Positions 7,795-16,122 of a stretch of 49,551 nt of DNA are shown one piece after another. The DNA lies in NCBI GenBank assembly GCA_016235345.1, contig JACRLG010000027.1, positions 1-49,551 on the forward strand, given 5' to 3'. Below the pieces are notes generated by a model. That model did no database searches, was not told where the DNA came from, and was given only the letters and a program-made list of their open reading frames with translations. This DNA comes from Deltaproteobacteria bacterium (GTDB taxonomy: Bacteria; Desulfobacterota; Desulfobacteria; Desulfobacterales; Desulfatibacillaceae). Position numbers and translations under genes: made by a program. Position 1 is the first letter of the stretch; every line of letters starts with the position of its first letter.

Positions 7795-8751
7795 ATGCCA
7801 GACGAACCGTCATCCCCCCTAAAAAAAAGCCCGCTCAGGCGCGCCGCCGGTGTCGCAAAACTCCTTTTCACGCCCGTTGCAGTGGCCTTCATACTGTGGG
7901 CCGGATGGATGAACCGGCAGTCCCTGGCATCCACCCTTCAAACCGCCCTCTGGGGACGCCTCGCCCTGTCGGCCCTTCTCTGGGCCGCCGCGCACTTCGC
8001 GGCCCCCATCATGGCCTGCCTGGTTCTATCGGGCGGCTCCTTCAAGCTCGATTATCTATCGGCCTACGACATCCACGCGAAAAACCTTCCGGCGCGATAC
8101 ATACCGGGCGGGGTCTGGCACTCGGTGGGCCGGGTGGCGGCCTTCCACGCCCTGGGCGCGCCAGCCCGGAGGCTCATCCTTTTCGTTTTCCTGGAAAACT
8201 CCCTGGCCCCGGCCACCGGCTTTTTGTTTGGCGGATTGATCGTAACCGGCCTTAGGGGCCTTGCAGGATGGGGCGGGGTGGGGGCGGCGGGCGCGGCGGT
8301 GGGGGCGGCTGCCCTTCTGGCCCTGCCCGCAATCGGCAGGCGCTTCGTTCTGGGCGGGGAGCCCTTTCCCACGGCGGTGTTCATCAAGGCCTGCGGAGCC
8401 ATGATACTCTTCTGGGCCGGGATCGCGTCCTCGTTCACTGTCTTTGTCTCGGCCTTCCCTGACGCATTTTCGAGGCTTGCGCCCATTTCCGTGGCCGGGA
8501 CCTACATGTTTTCCTGGGCCGCCGGGAACCTGGCCATATTCGCGCCCCAGGGCATAGGGGTTTTCGAGACCGTGGCCGCAGGAATCCTGAACGGCTCGCT
8601 TTCGGTGGGCGCGGCTGCCGCGCTTCTGGTGGCCTTCCGGGGGGTGGCTCTGGTGAGCGACGCAGGAAGTTTCCTCTTGGCCCGGCTTGTCGTAATGATT
8701 TTGAGGAATAGAGAAAAAAATGAGGGCGGCAGGCCCAAAAGACCTATGTGA
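7795..8751 (+). CDS. Flippase-like integral membrane protein (lysylphosphatidylglycerol synthase TM region/UPF0104)
   Basis: About 318 aa with roughly eight hydrophobic segments. The segment KNLPARYIPGGVWHSVGR and the later APQGIGVFETVAAG are typical of the UPF0104/AglD-like membrane domain that in MprF moves lysyl-PG. There is no aminoacyl-transferase domain, so it is not MprF itself; related stand-alone proteins are thought to act in lipid or glycan export. The start is uncertain: neither ATG 7795 nor GTG 7738 has a good Shine-Dalgarno. Confidence 0.75.
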   Translation: MPDEPSSPLKKSPLRRAAGVAKLLFTPVAVAFILWAGWMNRQSLASTLQTALWGRLALSALLWAAAHFAAPIMACLVLSGGSFKLDYLSAYDIHAKNLPARYIPGGVWHSVGRVAAFHALGAPARRLILFVFLENSLAPATGFLFGGLIVTGLRGLAGWGGVGAAGAAVGAAALLALPAIGRRFVLGGEPFPTAVFIKACGAMILFWAGIASSFTVFVSAFPDAFSRLAPISVAGTYMFSWAAGNLAIFAPQGIGVFETVAAGILNGSLSVGAAAALLVAFRGVALVSDAGSFLLARLVVMILRNREKNEGGRPKRPM

Positions 8752-8941
8752 TATTACTGCTTATAGGCTGTTTCATAACCCCCATGCGGGTGAAGGCCAT
8801 ATTTCAATCATCTCATTCAAGCCTCGAAAGTATTGATGATTTGGGACTATTATTCTGAAAATATAAAGTTTTTTGAAAGGGGGTGCGGGGGAAACTTTTT
8901 TTTCAAAAAAGTTTCCCCCGCAAAAGCAATTCCTAAAAAGG
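8752..8941. other. Intergenic hairpin block bracketed by inverted repeats
   Basis: 190 bp between convergent genes. ggctgtttcataac at 8766-8779 is mirrored, with one mismatch, by gttatgaaacggct starting at 8941, which overlaps the last codons of the next gene. The interior is AT-rich and carries the second G5/C5 hairpin. Confidence 0.5.
8879..8921. terminator. G5/C5 hairpin, copy 2, candidate bidirectional terminator
   Basis: A perfect 17-bp stem, gcgggggaaactttttt (8885-8901) with 8905-8921, around loop ttc. The inner T and A tracts give U-rich arms. It shares gggggt(c/g)cgggggaa with the hairpin at 3281 and lies between two converging genes. Confidence 0.6.
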
Positions 8942-10093
8942 TTATGAAACGGCTTCTATCATTAAAAGCGCCGCGTAAACAGCCCCTGAGTGATCCGAAA
9001 CCTCCGGGGCCAAAAAGCCCACGTCCGGGGAAGCGGGGTCGCAGGCGGAAAGAAGCTCGTTCGCGGCCTCGGCCAGCCCCTCCGGGCCTGCTTCAATGAG
9101 GCGCTTCAAAAGGCGCGATGAAAAATCCGAGCCTGCGCCCCTTTCCTTTTCCCGTTCGGAAAGACCCTGAAAAAAGCCCTCCACGATTTTTTCCACAGAA
9201 AACTCCGGGGCGAAAACAAGCCCGCCCGTTCCGTTTTCCCGGTCAAGCCTCATGCGAAGAATCGTATTGACGAAAAAATAGATGCCGGAATCCATGGGGT
9301 CGGGCAGATCATCGTCTTCTCCGCCAATCAGCGGGTCATGCCCGCGTGCGGTTATGAGTTTTACCTCCGGGCGGCCTTCGGAATCCGGGCGCACCACGAA
9401 GTCCCCGGCGGCGTGGTGCCAGGGGGACAACTGCTCCCCGCTTACGGGCTCGTAATAATAGGCAAGGATGCGGGACGCCTGGAAATAGACTTCGTCAAGA
9501 AATGCGTTGTCGGCGAAATATGGGCCTTTTATGGTGTCCCAGACTCTCAGTCCAATTTCACCCGTTGCCGGGTTTTGGGCAAGGTGGAACTCGAAAAAAC
9601 CGGTGAGCCACGAAGTCATCAGAATCGTGCCGGAAAGACAAGCGTACTCGCCCTCGAAAAACCCGTAAGACCCTGGCAGATACTTTAAGGCTGAAGCCGC
9701 GTCCAGCTTTTCGAGAACCCCGACCTCCCGCCTCGCCATGAACCGGGCCATTGGCGCGAGGGCCGCGTTGGCGCACAGAACCGCCTGTTTTCCGCCGCCT
9801 TCGATTTCGATCCGCGCCGGGTGATAGAGCGCCCCGTGCTTTTCGGCGATGATCCCAACCCGTTCCGGTTCATGTCCCCCAAGGGCGAGGGTCAGGGCAG
9901 GAAGGGCCGGGCCTCCCAGAATCCGTTGCAAAAGCCCGAAAAAGTCGGCGTAGGACGGGCCACCTGTTTCTGCCTCACCCTGGCGGGAAACCGGGAGCGG
10001 GCGGGAGAGCCATTCGCGGTCGGCTTCCGCGTCCCCTTCGCCGGTTGAAATGAAATATTTGAATTCGGGATGACTGTTCACTTTTTTCCCCAT
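8942..10093 (-). CDS. Unknown 383-aa protein coupled to larC
   Basis: I do not recognise this protein. It has no signal peptide or membrane segment. Distinctive stretches are FKYFISTGEGD near the N-terminus, LPGSYGFFEGEYACLSGT, ARGHDPLIGGEDDDLPDP and MDSGIYFFVNTILRMRLD; the centre is rich in aromatic residues. Start ATG 10093 shares one base with the larC stop (TAATG), so translation is probably coupled and the two may work together; an open extension upstream lies inside larC. The last codons fall in the 15-nt inverted repeat at 8941-8956. Confidence 0.8.
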   Translation of the reverse strand: MGKKVNSHPEFKYFISTGEGDAEADREWLSRPLPVSRQGEAETGGPSYADFFGLLQRILGGPALPALTLALGGHEPERVGIIAEKHGALYHPARIEIEGGGKQAVLCANAALAPMARFMARREVGVLEKLDAASALKYLPGSYGFFEGEYACLSGTILMTSWLTGFFEFHLAQNPATGEIGLRVWDTIKGPYFADNAFLDEVYFQASRILAYYYEPVSGEQLSPWHHAAGDFVVRPDSEGRPEVKLITARGHDPLIGGEDDDLPDPMDSGIYFFVNTILRMRLDRENGTGGLVFAPEFSVEKIVEGFFQGLSEREKERGAGSDFSSRLLKRLIEAGPEGLAEAANELLSACDPASPDVGFLAPEVSDHSGAVYAALLMIEAVS

Positions 10094-11250
10094 TAGACAC
10101 CAGAACCCGCAACGGCCCGGTAAATCTCCTGGATGGGCGCGCCATTTGCAACGGCCGCCCTGCGGCATGATTCGTATTCCGGGGTGACGCGAATGGAGCC
10201 GTCGGGCGTCACCACCTCCTTGGCGGCTATGTCGCCAAAGGGAGTCGAAACCGTGACCACCCTTCGCACCAACTTGGTCCGGGCCGCCTCGCACCAGCGC
10301 ACGCCTATGGTGGTGGTTTCCGAAAGAATGAGCCTTATGAGCTGGTCCCGAAGTTCCGGTGGGCAGACAACCTCCACCAGGGTCGCCGGGCGGCTTTTTT
10401 TCATCTGGACCGGGATGAACATCACGTCAAGCGCTCCCTCGGAAAGGAGCCTCTCCATGAGAAACCCGTAGATTTCCGGGTTCATGTCGTCGATTTCGGT
10501 GGAGATCACCGTCACCCGGTCGTGGTCAAGGGACGCGGAAGGCTGGCCCAGAAAAACCCGAAGCGCGTTGGGGCCGCGTGAAAGAACGGCGGAGCCGAAG
10601 CCGAAACCGGTGGCGCTTATCGTCATTTCCGGCATTGGGCCGAAGGACTCGCAGAAGGTGGACGCTATGGCCGCGCCGGTGGGGGTGACGAACTCGAAGG
10701 CCGCGTCAACGCCGTAAACGGGGACGCCCTTTAGAAGCCGCACCGTGGCTGGGGCGGGGTTGGGCAATACCCCGTGGGCGCATTTGATGAGGCCGGTCCC
10801 CATGGGCAGGGGCGAGGCCGTTAGGCGCTTGATCTGAAGGGCCTCGATGAGCCAGGCCGCGCCGGCGACGTCGATGATGGCGTCCACCGCGCCCACCTCG
10901 TGAAAATGGACGTGATCGGGCGTGGTTCCGTGAACCCCGGCCTCGGCCTCGGCAAGACGGGTGAAAACAGCCAGGGCCCTTGCCTTGACTGATTCAGGAA
11001 TCGCGGCCCCTTCGATTATTTTTCTGATGTCCGAAAGATGGCGCTCCGGCTGGGGCTCGGTTACGTTCACGCTCACCCGTTTTCCGGAAAGCCCGCCACG
11101 GTTCTCATCCGTGATCGAGATGTCGAAGCCGGAAAGCCCAAGGGAATCCATGGCCCGGCGGAACCCGGTCTCGTCCGCGCCCAGGCTTAGAAGCGCGCCC
11201 AGGGTCATGTCGCCGGAAATCCCCGAAAAACAGTCAAGATGGGCTATCAT
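10093..11250 (-). CDS. larC: LarC, nickel insertase for the NPN (lactate racemase) cofactor
   Basis: A 385-aa LarC family protein (formerly DUF111). LarC inserts nickel into pyridinium-3,5-bisthiocarboxylic acid mononucleotide in a CTP-dependent step. Seen: the N-terminal signature DCFSGISGDMTLGAL, the metal-region HVHFHEVGAVDAIIDVAGA, TPTGAAIAS, and the C-terminal block STEIDDMNPEIYGFLMERL. It is one continuous frame, unlike Lactobacillus plantarum where a programmed shift joins LarC1 and LarC2. No larA, larB or larE lies in the window. It follows an acyltransferase by 16 bp and is coupled to the unknown 383-aa gene. Confidence 0.93.
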   Translation of the reverse strand: MIAHLDCFSGISGDMTLGALLSLGADETGFRRAMDSLGLSGFDISITDENRGGLSGKRVSVNVTEPQPERHLSDIRKIIEGAAIPESVKARALAVFTRLAEAEAGVHGTTPDHVHFHEVGAVDAIIDVAGAAWLIEALQIKRLTASPLPMGTGLIKCAHGVLPNPAPATVRLLKGVPVYGVDAAFEFVTPTGAAIASTFCESFGPMPEMTISATGFGFGSAVLSRGPNALRVFLGQPSASLDHDRVTVISTEIDDMNPEIYGFLMERLLSEGALDVMFIPVQMKKSRPATLVEVVCPPELRDQLIRLILSETTTIGVRWCEAARTKLVRRVVTVSTPFGDIAAKEVVTPDGSIRVTPEYESCRRAAVANGAPIQEIYRAVAGSGV

Positions 11251-11266
11251 ACGTTTCCCCTGGATT

Positions 11267-12097
11267 TCAGAGCCGGGTCAGAATCCGGCGCAGGAGGCTC
11301 TTTCTGGTGTCCTGCTCCCGCTTGATCAGAAGGTCGCCTATCTGGTCGGTTATGGAATCCCCCACAGCCTTCCTGATGCCGTAAAGAACCGCCCGGTCGT
11401 GGGCCTTTCCGGCGAAGGGCGTGGTTTCGATGGGTTTTCCGAAGGAAAAATAGAAGCGTTCGGGCCGGGGGATTAGGGTGGGGCCTATGCCGCGCGCTAT
11501 GGGCGGAATGGCCTCGCCGTTTCGCATGATCTTCGAGACGATGCCCTTTTTTTCCAAGAGCTTTCCCACGCGGGACTTCAAAAAATCGTCCGCGTCGTAA
11601 AGTATGGACCAGGCGTTTTCCGGCCCCACCGAGGCCATTGGAATTATTGGGTAGCCGTGCTCAACAGCCAGGCGCACAAAACCGGCTCTCTCCTTCCAGA
11701 TTAGCTTGTAGCGCTCGCCCTTGCGCTTGCAGACCTCGCGCCCGCCGCCCGGAAAGACCACTATGTTTTCGCCCGCCTCCATGAGCTCCGAGCAGATTTT
11801 CGGGGTGCCAAGAACCCCGCCGATGGCCTTTAAAAAATCGCCCCACACCGGAAGCATGAAATGGAACCGGTCCCCCAGGCCGCGAAGGTAGATGCCCTTT
11901 TTGCGGTAAAGTACTGCGGCCAAAAGCGGAATGTCGAAAACCCCGTAGATGGTGTGGTTGCCCACGAAAAGATAGGGGCCGCCTCCTTCGGGTATGTTCT
12001 GAAGACCGTATGTGACCGGGGAAAAATACTTCCGCAGGGGCGTGGTGAGTAGCCACACGGTGTTGGGGGAAGCCCGTACGTAGTCGTGTTTTTTCAT
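11267..12097 (-). CDS. Lysophospholipid acyltransferase-like protein (MGAT/PlsC superfamily)
   Basis: A 276-aa acyltransferase of the LPLAT superfamily. The catalytic block is FVGNHTIYGVFDIPLL at about residues 50-65, and the acyl-acceptor block VVFPGGGREVCKRKGE lies near 115-130, with PIIPMASVGPEN after it. The NHT(x5)D spacing and FPGGGRE are typical of the DGAT/TMEM68-like subgroup rather than classical PlsC. It would esterify a glycerolipid at the membrane; the substrate is not evident. First gene of the leftward acyltransferase-larC-unknown run. Confidence 0.85.
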   Translation of the reverse strand: MKKHDYVRASPNTVWLLTTPLRKYFSPVTYGLQNIPEGGGPYLFVGNHTIYGVFDIPLLAAVLYRKKGIYLRGLGDRFHFMLPVWGDFLKAIGGVLGTPKICSELMEAGENIVVFPGGGREVCKRKGERYKLIWKERAGFVRLAVEHGYPIIPMASVGPENAWSILYDADDFLKSRVGKLLEKKGIVSKIMRNGEAIPPIARGIGPTLIPRPERFYFSFGKPIETTPFAGKAHDRAVLYGIRKAVGDSITDQIGDLLIKREQDTRKSLLRRILTRL

Positions 12098-12191
12098 GAT
12101 GGGCCGGAATGTTCATGGAGGGTGAGCGGGAGCGGATTATCCGTCTGGTTTCAGGGGAAATTTCCGCTCCCGGTTCGGATCGGGATGATGG

Positions 12192-13016
12192 TCAGTGGGG
12201 CTGGTTTACGGCTTTGTGCTTGGCCTCCATCCGGGCCTGGGCTTTTTCGGCGTTCAATTTCACCGGGCCCTGCTTGAAAAGCACCCCTTCCAGCCAGTCA
12301 AAGCCGAATTTCATGAGGGCTGTGTCGTCGTTGCGCATGGCCTCCACAAGGGCCGCATCCACCTCGTAAACAGACAAGAACGAGCTGTCGAAAACGAAGC
12401 TGCGGAAGCGGTCCAGGTCGTAGCTTCCCAGGAAGAACATCTTCTTGGCCTCGGAGGTGAGCTTTATCATGTCGGGAAAGGAGCGCTTGCGCACCACCAG
12501 GTTGGCCCAGCCCGCGTTCATGTCGTCGTAGATGTCAACGCCCTGGTCCTTGCGCCATTCGCCCACGCTCCAGTTTTTTTCCCGGGCAAAGCCCTTGCAG
12601 TGGGGCTCCCTTACCAGAAAATAAAAGCGCTGGTTCTGATCGGCTTCCTTGGGGCGAAGGGTGCCGTGGCCGATGGGGTAGTAGCGGCAGGCGGCGGGCC
12701 TGTCCTCGTAGACCAGGCAGCCGTCCTCGCGCACAAAGGGGCAGGTGCGCTCGGCGTCGTCCATCATGCGCAGCACGGGCACCGGCAGATCGGTCTTTTC
12801 CAGAAGCTCCGGCACCGAGTAAAGGGACAGGAATTCGCCGGATGAAAGGCCCAGGCGCTTTTTGAGCCTTAGGATGTCGTAAGGGGTGAGTACTATGGTA
12901 AGCCCCCGGCAGCAGCGGGTGAAGCAGTCGTTTTTGCTGTCGCAAAGAAAATCGAAGCGGCTCTCGTCCGAAAGCTGCACGGGGTCTATCTGTGCCTGAT
13001 TTTTGATCTGTTCCAT
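12192..13016 (-). CDS. YkgJ-family cysteine cluster protein
   Basis: A 274-aa protein with the zinc/iron-chelating CxxxC-type domain: FLCDSKNDCFTRCCRG (residues 24-39), then CPFVREDGCLVYEDRPAACRYYPIG. The C-terminal 120 residues are helical without a named domain. Function is unknown for the family; the cysteines suggest a metal or Fe-S site. An 8-10-nt distant weak RBS precedes ATG 13016. A second, different YkgJ-type protein is at 18572. Confidence 0.85.
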   Translation of the reverse strand: MEQIKNQAQIDPVQLSDESRFDFLCDSKNDCFTRCCRGLTIVLTPYDILRLKKRLGLSSGEFLSLYSVPELLEKTDLPVPVLRMMDDAERTCPFVREDGCLVYEDRPAACRYYPIGHGTLRPKEADQNQRFYFLVREPHCKGFAREKNWSVGEWRKDQGVDIYDDMNAGWANLVVRKRSFPDMIKLTSEAKKMFFLGSYDLDRFRSFVFDSSFLSVYEVDAALVEAMRNDDTALMKFGFDWLEGVLFKQGPVKLNAEKAQARMEAKHKAVNQPH

Positions 13017-13208
13017 TATTACTTCCCTTCCTTTAAGTAAATGCCAGGGGGAACATAATGGCGAAGAAAAAGGAAGTCAACCCGGAGAAAGAGGAAAGCG
13101 CCCTCATTTTCGGATGAAAAGCTAAGGCGGTGTTTTAAGGGCAAGGCCCGGTCGGGAAAAAGAGTGGCCGTAATGTGGCTTGTCGGCGGCTTGTGAACAG
13201 GGGCTTTT

Positions 13209-14936
13209 TCAGGCGGCGGACGGGAAAACGATCTCGAAGGCGGCCCCCGATCCCACCTGGGATTCGGCCCTTATGAATCCGCCCTGGAGCTTCACTATCT
13301 CCCTTACCGAGGCAAGCCCCAGGCCCGTGCCCTTGCCTGGTTCCTTGGTGGTGAAAAAGGGGTCGAAGATGCGGGGAAGAACTTCCGGGACAATGCCGAA
13401 GCCTGTGTCGGAGACCCTGAGGCGCACGTAGTTTCCGGCGGGCGCGTCGAAAATATCGGCAAGGTCCTTTTCAGTGGCGGTTTCCGTGCGGACCGTGAGC
13501 CGCCCGCCCTGGGGCATGGCGTCTCCGGCGTTGAGATAGAGGTTCCACAGAATCTGCTCGATCTGGGTGGGATCGGCTTTGATCGAAGGAAGGGAGGGCA
13601 GAAGGTCCAGCCTGATGGTGAGGTCTTTCCTGGCGCGTCCGAAGACTTCCGCCGTGTCCGCCACCACCCGGTTCATGTCCACCTGGCAGATTTCCGCCTG
13701 GCCCTTGCGCGAAAGGCCCAGGAGCCTGCTGGTGAGCCTGGAGCCGCTGGCCACCTGCCGCTCGATGTTTTTGAGGCGGGCGTGGGGCGGGGAGTCGGGC
13801 CGGGCCTCTATGAGCATGAGGGAGACGTTGCCCTGGATGGCCATGAGAAGATTGTTGAAATCATGGGCGACTCCGCCTGCGAGTATTCCAAGGGCCTGGA
13901 TTTCCTGGGCATGGATCATGCGGCTCGCCAGGTGGTTCCTCTCGGCCTCGGCGGTTTCGCGCATCCCGTGTTCAAGGGCCAGGCTGTCATTGACAGAAGC
14001 CAGGTCGTTTGCGCTCTTTTCCCATCGCTCCTGGAACAGGGCGTTTTGCAGGGCAAGGCCCATTTCAGCAGCGCAGAGGCTTAAAAGGTGCTCGTCTTCC
14101 TCGTCAAAGGGGCTTTTGTCATGCTTGCGCGCGAGGTTGAGAACGGCTACTGTTTCCGTTCCGGCGAAAACCGGCAGCGAGATGAACGAGGGCATTCCGT
14201 AGCGCGGCTTGTTGGGCATGAGGGTGCGGGGATCGTTTTCGATGTTCTGCACCCGCAAGGCGGCCCCGGTCTCCACCACCTTTCGCATGATGGGGGCGTC
14301 GGCCCCTATGGGAAAGTCCGGCGGGGCCTCACTGTTGACGCCCTGGTGGCCCACCAGCCGGAAGGACAGGGACAGGGCTCCGTCCTGGGATTGGCGGTCC
14401 GAACTCACCGCGAACACGGAGCCTATGGAAGCGCCCGAAAGCATCATCGCCTGCTCCATGAGCGTGGACAACAGAACGTTCATGTCAAGGGTGACGCCCG
14501 CAACCTTCATCATGTCGCGCAGGACCAGGATGCCCGAAACCTTGCGCTCCAGCCTGCTGTCCGCATACTTCATGCGCTCCAGCATACTTCCGAAGGCGTC
14601 GGCCAGCCCGGCCAGTTCGCGTGTGCCGCGCAGAGCTTCCAGGGCTGCGGTGTTCCCGGCCACCGCAGTTTGGGCGGCCTTCTCCACGTCATGTGCGAAA
14701 ACGGTTATTCTCTCGAAAAAATTGCGGATCATAATGAGCCCGGCCAGCACCACCAGAAGTGACAGGCCCAGGAAAAATATACGAAGGGGTTCCCAGTCGG
14801 CGATGTTGTCCCTGTTGAGATACAGAAGAAGCAGGATGGGAAGCCCGGCAACCAGGCTTTCTATTATGGCGAGCCTTCGCCTCAGGGCGGAAGAGGCTGT
14901 TTTTGGGCGCGTGCTGGAATTGGGCATTGCGCACAT
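13209..14936 (-). CDS. Membrane sensor histidine kinase with GAF domain
   Basis: A 575-aa histidine kinase. Two membrane helices at about 24-40 and 52-70 form a hairpin with almost no periplasmic loop, followed by a HAMP-like/coiled region (70-140), a GAF domain (about 150-300), a coiled coil, and a HisKA domain with H358 in GGVAHDFNNLL. The ATPase has the N box (WNLYLNAGDAM), G1 (VSDTGFGI), F box (FDPFFTTK) and G2 (GKGTGLGLASV). The HDFNN class is common in deltaproteobacterial kinases of the NtrB-like group. No response regulator is adjacent, so the partner is unknown. Starts at ATG 14936 or 14927. Confidence 0.92.
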   Translation of the reverse strand: MCAMPNSSTRPKTASSALRRRLAIIESLVAGLPILLLLYLNRDNIADWEPLRIFFLGLSLLVVLAGLIMIRNFFERITVFAHDVEKAAQTAVAGNTAALEALRGTRELAGLADAFGSMLERMKYADSRLERKVSGILVLRDMMKVAGVTLDMNVLLSTLMEQAMMLSGASIGSVFAVSSDRQSQDGALSLSFRLVGHQGVNSEAPPDFPIGADAPIMRKVVETGAALRVQNIENDPRTLMPNKPRYGMPSFISLPVFAGTETVAVLNLARKHDKSPFDEEDEHLLSLCAAEMGLALQNALFQERWEKSANDLASVNDSLALEHGMRETAEAERNHLASRMIHAQEIQALGILAGGVAHDFNNLLMAIQGNVSLMLIEARPDSPPHARLKNIERQVASGSRLTSRLLGLSRKGQAEICQVDMNRVVADTAEVFGRARKDLTIRLDLLPSLPSIKADPTQIEQILWNLYLNAGDAMPQGGRLTVRTETATEKDLADIFDAPAGNYVRLRVSDTGFGIVPEVLPRIFDPFFTTKEPGKGTGLGLASVREIVKLQGGFIRAESQVGSGAAFEIVFPSAA

Positions 14937-15362
14937 CTCGCTTTTGAAGGAAAAGGGCGGCCCTGATTATCCGGTCAAACCTGGGAAAATCATGTGTAAA
15001 ACCCGTTTTTTTCGTGCATGATTGAGCAAAAGATATGATGTGCACGCCCGAAAAACCGGTATTTTTACATCATGCCATGCGCCGTCAGGAAAACGGCATT
15101 GCTGTTGACGCATCAATCATGGAGTATTGATGCGCTTTATTGCAACAACATAATACCACGAAGAAGAAGCAAATGTAAAAATTATCTTTTTTCCGGGTCG
15201 ATATTCCGTTATGTTTAACACACGTTAAAAATAAGCGGGCGCATCAAATCGATTTTTGGAGCATATGGGCATCCTCATGGTTGACAGCGTTGATGCTTCA
15301 ATGGCAATCATGATTTTGGGGTTTTATTGCGGCCTTATATCAGGCATAGCAAGGAGCAACAG
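14937..15362. promoter_or_regulatory. 426-bp divergent intergenic region with GCATCAA boxes
   Basis: Separates the leftward kinase from the rightward CYTH gene. The heptamer gcatcaa or its complement ttgatgc occurs four times: 15110-15116 (+), 15127-15133 (-), 15241-15247 (+) and 15290-15296 (-), that is, two inverted pairs. The first pair extends to a 9-bp perfect inverted repeat (15109-15117/15126-15134). TTGAC promoter-like cores (15105, 15281) abut a box in each pair. A repressor or activator site is a reasonable inference; no regulator gene is next to it. Confidence 0.5.
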
Positions 15363-15974
15363 ATGAACGAATTTATCGAGGCCGAAGTGAAGTTCCACCT
15401 CACTGACCCGCAAAAACTGCGCGACGGGCTTGTTGCCTGCGGCGCTGAATTTTTGGGAAGGGCCTTTGAGACTAACGCGATATGGGACAACGAGCAGGAT
15501 GAGATGGCCGCCCGTGGCGGGCTTCTGCGCCTGCGCCGGGACGGCTCATGCCGTCTTACTGCGAAGCTGCCGCCCGAAAACGCCGATGCGGATTTCAAGG
15601 TAAGCAGGGAATGGGAGGTCACGGTCTCGGATTTTACAGCGATGGAGGCCATTTTGAGGGCCCTGGGGTTTTCGCCCAAAAGGCGCTACGAAAAGGAGAG
15701 GGAAACCTGGCTTATTGGGAAGGTCCACGTGACCCTGGACAGGATGCCCTTCGGGTGGTTTGCCGAGCTTGAGGGCGAAAGGGACGAAATCAGGAGTCTG
15801 GCGGCCCGGCTGGGCTTTTCCTGGGAGCGCCGGATAATACTCACCTACATGAGGATGTTTGAGATCATCAGAAGCGGCGAGGGCCTTTCCGCGACCGAGC
15901 CCACCTTCGATCTCATGAAGGGGGTTTCCGTTCCAATTGAAAGGTACCTTCCGGCCTTCGAGGCCGGGGCGTGA
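15363..15974 (+). CDS. CYTH domain protein (class IV adenylate cyclase CyaB-like)
   Basis: A 203-aa protein of the CYTH superfamily, which binds triphosphates in a beta tunnel. The N-terminal E-x-E-x-K signature is in IEAEVKF; further conserved charged strands are LLRLRRDG, RLTAKLPP, REWEV, KERETW and HVTLDRMPFGWFAELEG. The style matches the CyaB/thermophilic adenylate cyclase branch; thiamine triphosphatase or another triphosphatase activity is equally possible. ATG 15363 is preceded by AAGGAG; an upstream in-frame ATG at 15327 has none. A dispersed hairpin repeat starts 6 nt after its stop. Confidence 0.85.
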   Translation: MNEFIEAEVKFHLTDPQKLRDGLVACGAEFLGRAFETNAIWDNEQDEMAARGGLLRLRRDGSCRLTAKLPPENADADFKVSREWEVTVSDFTAMEAILRALGFSPKRRYEKERETWLIGKVHVTLDRMPFGWFAELEGERDEIRSLAARLGFSWERRIILTYMRMFEIIRSGEGLSATEPTFDLMKGVSVPIERYLPAFEAGA

Positions 15975-15980
15975 GCGCCC

Positions 15981-16096
15981 GTCTAAAACGCGAACTGCCG
16001 CGTCAGATGGGCGCGGGCGGGTCGGAATGTACGAAAAGTAGTATTCCTTCCCGCCCGCGCCCATCTTCCTTGCATTTCACCTTTTTAACCAGGTTT
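15981..16096 (+). repeat. Dispersed hairpin repeat, copy A
   Basis: Outer arms gtctaaaacgcgaactgc and the 3' block ccttgcatttcacctttttaaccagg are shared with the copies at 18370 (inverted) and 26363. The core is a perfect 17-bp stem, agatgggcgcgggcggg (16005-16021) with 16050-16066, topped by a ggaat/attcc stem. It lies between the converging CYTH and tkt genes and may act as a bidirectional terminator. Confidence 0.75.
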
Positions 16097-16122
16097 CACA
16101 TCTTGCCTTTTTCAACAGACTG

